Below, piece after piece: positions 61,555-64,000 of a stretch of DNA of 64,000 nt (position 1 is the first letter of the stretch; the number at the start of each line of letters is the position of its first letter). The DNA lies in NCBI RefSeq assembly GCF_023205095.1, contig NZ_CP046242.1, forward strand, positions 671,001-735,000, written 5' to 3'. Below the pieces are notes generated by a model. That model was not told the DNA's origin. It saw only the letters and a program-made list of their open reading frames with translations, and searched no databases. Both the position numbers and the translations under genes were made by a program. This DNA is from Bizionia sp. M204. Its GTDB lineage: Bacteria > Bacteroidota > Bacteroidia > Flavobacteriales > Flavobacteriaceae.

Positions 61555-62643
61555 TTATTTAAAATACGAATACGTTTCGCCTTCTTTCATTTTTAATAAT
61601 GTTTCATAAATCATTTTAATAACATTTTCAACATCGTCTTTATGAACCATTTCCACAGTGGTATGCATATAACGCAGCGGTAATGAAATTAGAGCAGAAG
61701 GCACACCACCATTGCTATACGCAAAGGCATCTGTATCTGTTCCTGTTGCTCTAGAGAGTGCAGCACGTTGAAACGGAATCTTTTTCTCTTCAGCCGTTTC
61801 CGTAATTAAATCCCGCAGTTTTTGTTGAACAGCTGGAGCATACGCAATAACAGGACCAAGACCCATTTCCACATATCCTTCTTTTTTCTGTTCAATCATT
61901 GGTGTTGTTGTGTCATGGGTAACATCGGTTACAATAGCCACATTAGGTTTTATAGTTTGAGTAATCATTTCAGCACCACGTAAACCAATTTCTTCTTGAA
62001 CCGAGTTGGTAATATATAAACCAAAAGGTAGTGTTTTCTTATTTTCTTTTAAAAGCCTCGCTACTTCTGCAATCATAAATCCACCCATACGGTTATCTAA
62101 AGCACGACAAACAAATTTATCGTTGTTTAGGATATGAAATTCATCCGGGTAAGTAATAACACAACCGACATGGATGTCCATTTTTTCCACTTCTGCTTTG
62201 TCTTTTGCACCCACATCAATACAAATATTATCAGGTTTTGGTGCCTCTTCTTTGGATTTGTTTCTGGTATGAATTGCAGGCCATCCAAAAACGCCTTTTA
62301 CAATACCATTCTTCGTGTGAATATTAACCACCTTACTTGGTGCAATTTGATGATCGCTACCACCATTACGAACTACATAAATTAATCCATTATCTGAAAT
62401 ATAGTTAACATACCAAGAAATTTCATCAGCATGTCCTTCAATAACCACCTTGTATTTAGCATCTGGGTTTATAACACCAACTGCTGTTCCATAGGTATCC
62501 GTAATAAACTCATCTACATACGGTTTTAGGTAGTCCATCCAAATTTTTTGCCCTTCCCACTCATAACCTGTTGGTGATGCATTATTTAAATATTTCTCTA
62601 GAAAGTCCATCGACTTTTTATTCAGTATACTCTTTTTTGCCAT
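61555..62643 (-). CDS. M42 family aminopeptidase
   Basis: A 362-residue cytosolic metallopeptidase, a glutamyl aminopeptidase/FrvX/TET type that often forms a 12-subunit shell. The metal and catalytic residues are in EGHADEISW, CRALDNRMGG, NSVQEEIGLRG, VTDVTHDT and LRYMHTTVEM. The length is normal. No signal peptide is seen. It probably trims peptides left by other proteases. It is a single gene, converging on the penicillin acylase gene and divergent from the DUF4294 gene. Confidence 0.92.
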   Translation of the reverse strand: MAKKSILNKKSMDFLEKYLNNASPTGYEWEGQKIWMDYLKPYVDEFITDTYGTAVGVINPDAKYKVVIEGHADEISWYVNYISDNGLIYVVRNGGSDHQIAPSKVVNIHTKNGIVKGVFGWPAIHTRNKSKEEAPKPDNICIDVGAKDKAEVEKMDIHVGCVITYPDEFHILNNDKFVCRALDNRMGGFMIAEVARLLKENKKTLPFGLYITNSVQEEIGLRGAEMITQTIKPNVAIVTDVTHDTTTPMIEQKKEGYVEMGLGPVIAYAPAVQQKLRDLITETAEEKKIPFQRAALSRATGTDTDAFAYSNGGVPSALISLPLRYMHTTVEMVHKDDVENVIKMIYETLLKMKEGETYSYFK

Positions 62644-62757
62644 CTGTATTATTTTTGCACTAAAATAACAATATTAATACTATTTTAAGGTTAAAGGGTT
62701 TTTAAATTATTAATTTTACACTTCCAATTTGGAACGATTTTGGATTCATTTTAAGCT

Positions 62758-63435
62758 ATGAAAGTAATTGTCTACTTATTTTTAGTTTTTCCCATGATGC
62801 TTTTTGCTCAAATAGAGGAGGAGGTGCAGGACTCTACAGACGTTTTTTACATCTTGGTTGAAGGCGATTCTATTCCTAAAACCGCTATTAATTTAAATGA
62901 AGTCATGTTGCTTCATCGTTTAAAATTTAATAGTGATGAAGATCGGAAACGCTATTTAGTTATCAGACGAAAAACTATTAAAGTCTATCCGTATGCTAAA
63001 CTAGCAGCCGAACGTTTGGAGTCTTTAAACGAACGCTTAAATAGCTTGGAACGTGAAAGTGAAAAGCGACGCTATGCTAAATTAATTCAGAAATATATTG
63101 AAGATGAATTTTCAGCCGAATTGAAAAAACTTACCAAGACCGAAGGACAAATTCTTGTAAAATTAATTCATAGACAAACAGGGGTAACTACATTCGATTT
63201 AATAAAAGACTTACGCAGTGGTTGGCGCGCCTTTTGGTTTAATAATACGGCCTTACTTTTTAATATTTCTCTTAAAGAAGAATTTGATCCTTGGAATGTA
63301 AAAGAAGATTATTTAATTGAAGATGTTCTAGAGCGTAATTTCCAAAGTGGCCGTTTGGAACGTCAAGAATCTGCTTTAGATTTTGATTTTTTTGAATTAA
63401 CCAACAAATGGCTCAAAACCAAAGAAATGCCCTAA
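62758..63435 (+). CDS. DUF4294 protein, exported
   Basis: A 225-residue protein with signal peptide (MKVIVYLFLVFPMMLFAQ). The DUF4294 core (about 45-190) is seen from EVMLLHRLKFNSDEDRKRY, KVYPYAKLAAERLESL and LVKLIHRQTGVTTFDLIKDL to WRAFWFN. The family is restricted to Bacteroidota and has no assigned function. Its stop overlaps the start of the next gene by one base (TAATG). Confidence 0.88.
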   Translation: MKVIVYLFLVFPMMLFAQIEEEVQDSTDVFYILVEGDSIPKTAINLNEVMLLHRLKFNSDEDRKRYLVIRRKTIKVYPYAKLAAERLESLNERLNSLERESEKRRYAKLIQKYIEDEFSAELKKLTKTEGQILVKLIHRQTGVTTFDLIKDLRSGWRAFWFNNTALLFNISLKEEFDPWNVKEDYLIEDVLERNFQSGRLERQESALDFDFFELTNKWLKTKEMP

Positions 63436-64000
63436 TGCGCGTACAAACTCCCTTTGAAGAACGTTTAAATAGTTTAACTCATGCGCTTGGCGCACTTACA
63501 GGTATTGCCGCTTTAGTGTTGTTAATACTGTATAATTCCGGTAAAACGGACTACAGTTTATTTAGCGTTATAGTTTATGGGATAACCTTAATTTTATTGT
63601 TTAGTTCTTCTACTTTGTATCATTTTGTACAATCTGATAAACCCAAACATTATTTCCGTATTCTAGACCATATAAGTATTTACTTTTTAATAGCCGGAAC
63701 CTATACCCCTGTTGCCTTAATAACACTGGAAGCCAGCAAAGGTTGGCATTTATTTTGGACCGTATGGGGTATAACAGCACTTGGACTCGTTCTAAAAGTG
63801 TTTTTTACAGGACGATTTGAATTCTTTTCCGTTTTACTTTATTTGTTAATGGGATGGCTTGTTATTTTTGATTTCAGCTATTTATCTGAAAATTTAGGTA
63901 CTACAGGACTTTTTTGGTTATTTGCAGGGGGCTTTGCTTATACAGCTGGTATTTTATTTTATGCTATTGATAAAATAAAATTCAACCACGTAATCTGGCA
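63435..64000 (+). CDS. Hemolysin III (TrhA/PAQR) family membrane protein, 3' end cut off
   Basis: The frame starts at the ATG at 63435, overlapping the DUF4294 stop by one base, and is still open after 188 codons at the window edge. Family motifs are EERLNSLTHALGA at the start, LLFSSSTLYH with its conserved Ser and His, RILDHISIYFLIAGTYTP and several membrane helices. PAQR-fold members have a zinc site formed by such His, Asp and Ser residues and have been linked to membrane fluidity or hydrolase activity. Only the last part should be missing. Confidence 0.88.
   Translation, partial: MRVQTPFEERLNSLTHALGALTGIAALVLLILYNSGKTDYSLFSVIVYGITLILLFSSSTLYHFVQSDKPKHYFRILDHISIYFLIAGTYTPVALITLEASKGWHLFWTVWGITALGLVLKVFFTGRFEFFSVLLYLLMGWLVIFDFSYLSENLGTTGLFWLFAGGFAYTAGILFYAIDKIKFNHVIW

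Overview
The window reads as chromosomal DNA of a flavobacterium (Bacteroidota, Flavobacteriaceae-like). The DNA is AT-rich. There are GldF/GldG gliding-motility domains and a protein with a type IX secretion (T9SS) sorting tail. Several families are typical of the group (DUF4294, DUF4833, DUF3857/transglutaminase, Y_Y_Y sensor kinase). Promoter-like sites resemble TTG-N17-21-TAnnTTTG rather than E. coli-type sites, and several genes use TTG starts. The genus cannot be fixed by eye. No rRNA, tRNA, prophage, insertion sequence or CRISPR array was seen; most of the window is ordinary chromosome.

Layout. 1-2.9 kb: the tail of an unknown gene, then two adjacent M24 Xaa-Pro peptidases. 3-10.7 kb (minus): an S37 lipoprotein peptidase, a LuxR-type regulator with its large propeller sensor kinase, and a FUSC membrane protein. 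10.9-20.6 kb: DUF4870, dnaN, a fused gldF-gldG reading frame, a monooxygenase-like protein with a SAM hydroxide adenosyltransferase relative, phoH, a beta-barrel protein, purC, a T9SS cargo protein and a frameshifted DUF4833 gene. 20.8-31.8 kb: an alanine/sodium symporter, two tandem DUF3857 proteins, acs followed by a serine hydrolase remnant, lysA, an NYN-LOTUS protein and marC, with an MFS exporter converging on marC.

33.1-38.1 kb is a coherent regulatory unit. A soluble histidine kinase and an NtrC-type sigma-54 activator are followed by a textbook -24/-12 promoter and a 15-bp palindrome. Downstream lie a small four-cysteine protein, glutamate dehydrogenase, a GreA/GreB-like protein and an orphan protein.

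38.4-51.7 kb is the most unusual part. Two converging three-gene groups encode six proteins that all appear to be exported: a trypsin-like protease fused to ankyrin repeats, a lipoprotein, a propeller protein ending in a caspase domain, a caspase-TPR protein, a metacaspase-like protein and a probable outer-membrane protein. All four predicted proteases keep their catalytic residues. I read this as a candidate envelope-located proteolytic signalling or cell-fate system; the function is inferred.

52-64 kb: an APC permease behind a terminator-like leader hairpin, a three-gene acyl-CoA carboxylase set (BCCP, BC, CT) with a palindrome over its likely promoter, a PrsW protease, a NUDIX hydrolase, a penicillin acylase family protein, an M42 aminopeptidase, a DUF4294 protein and the start of a hemolysin III family gene that runs off the window.
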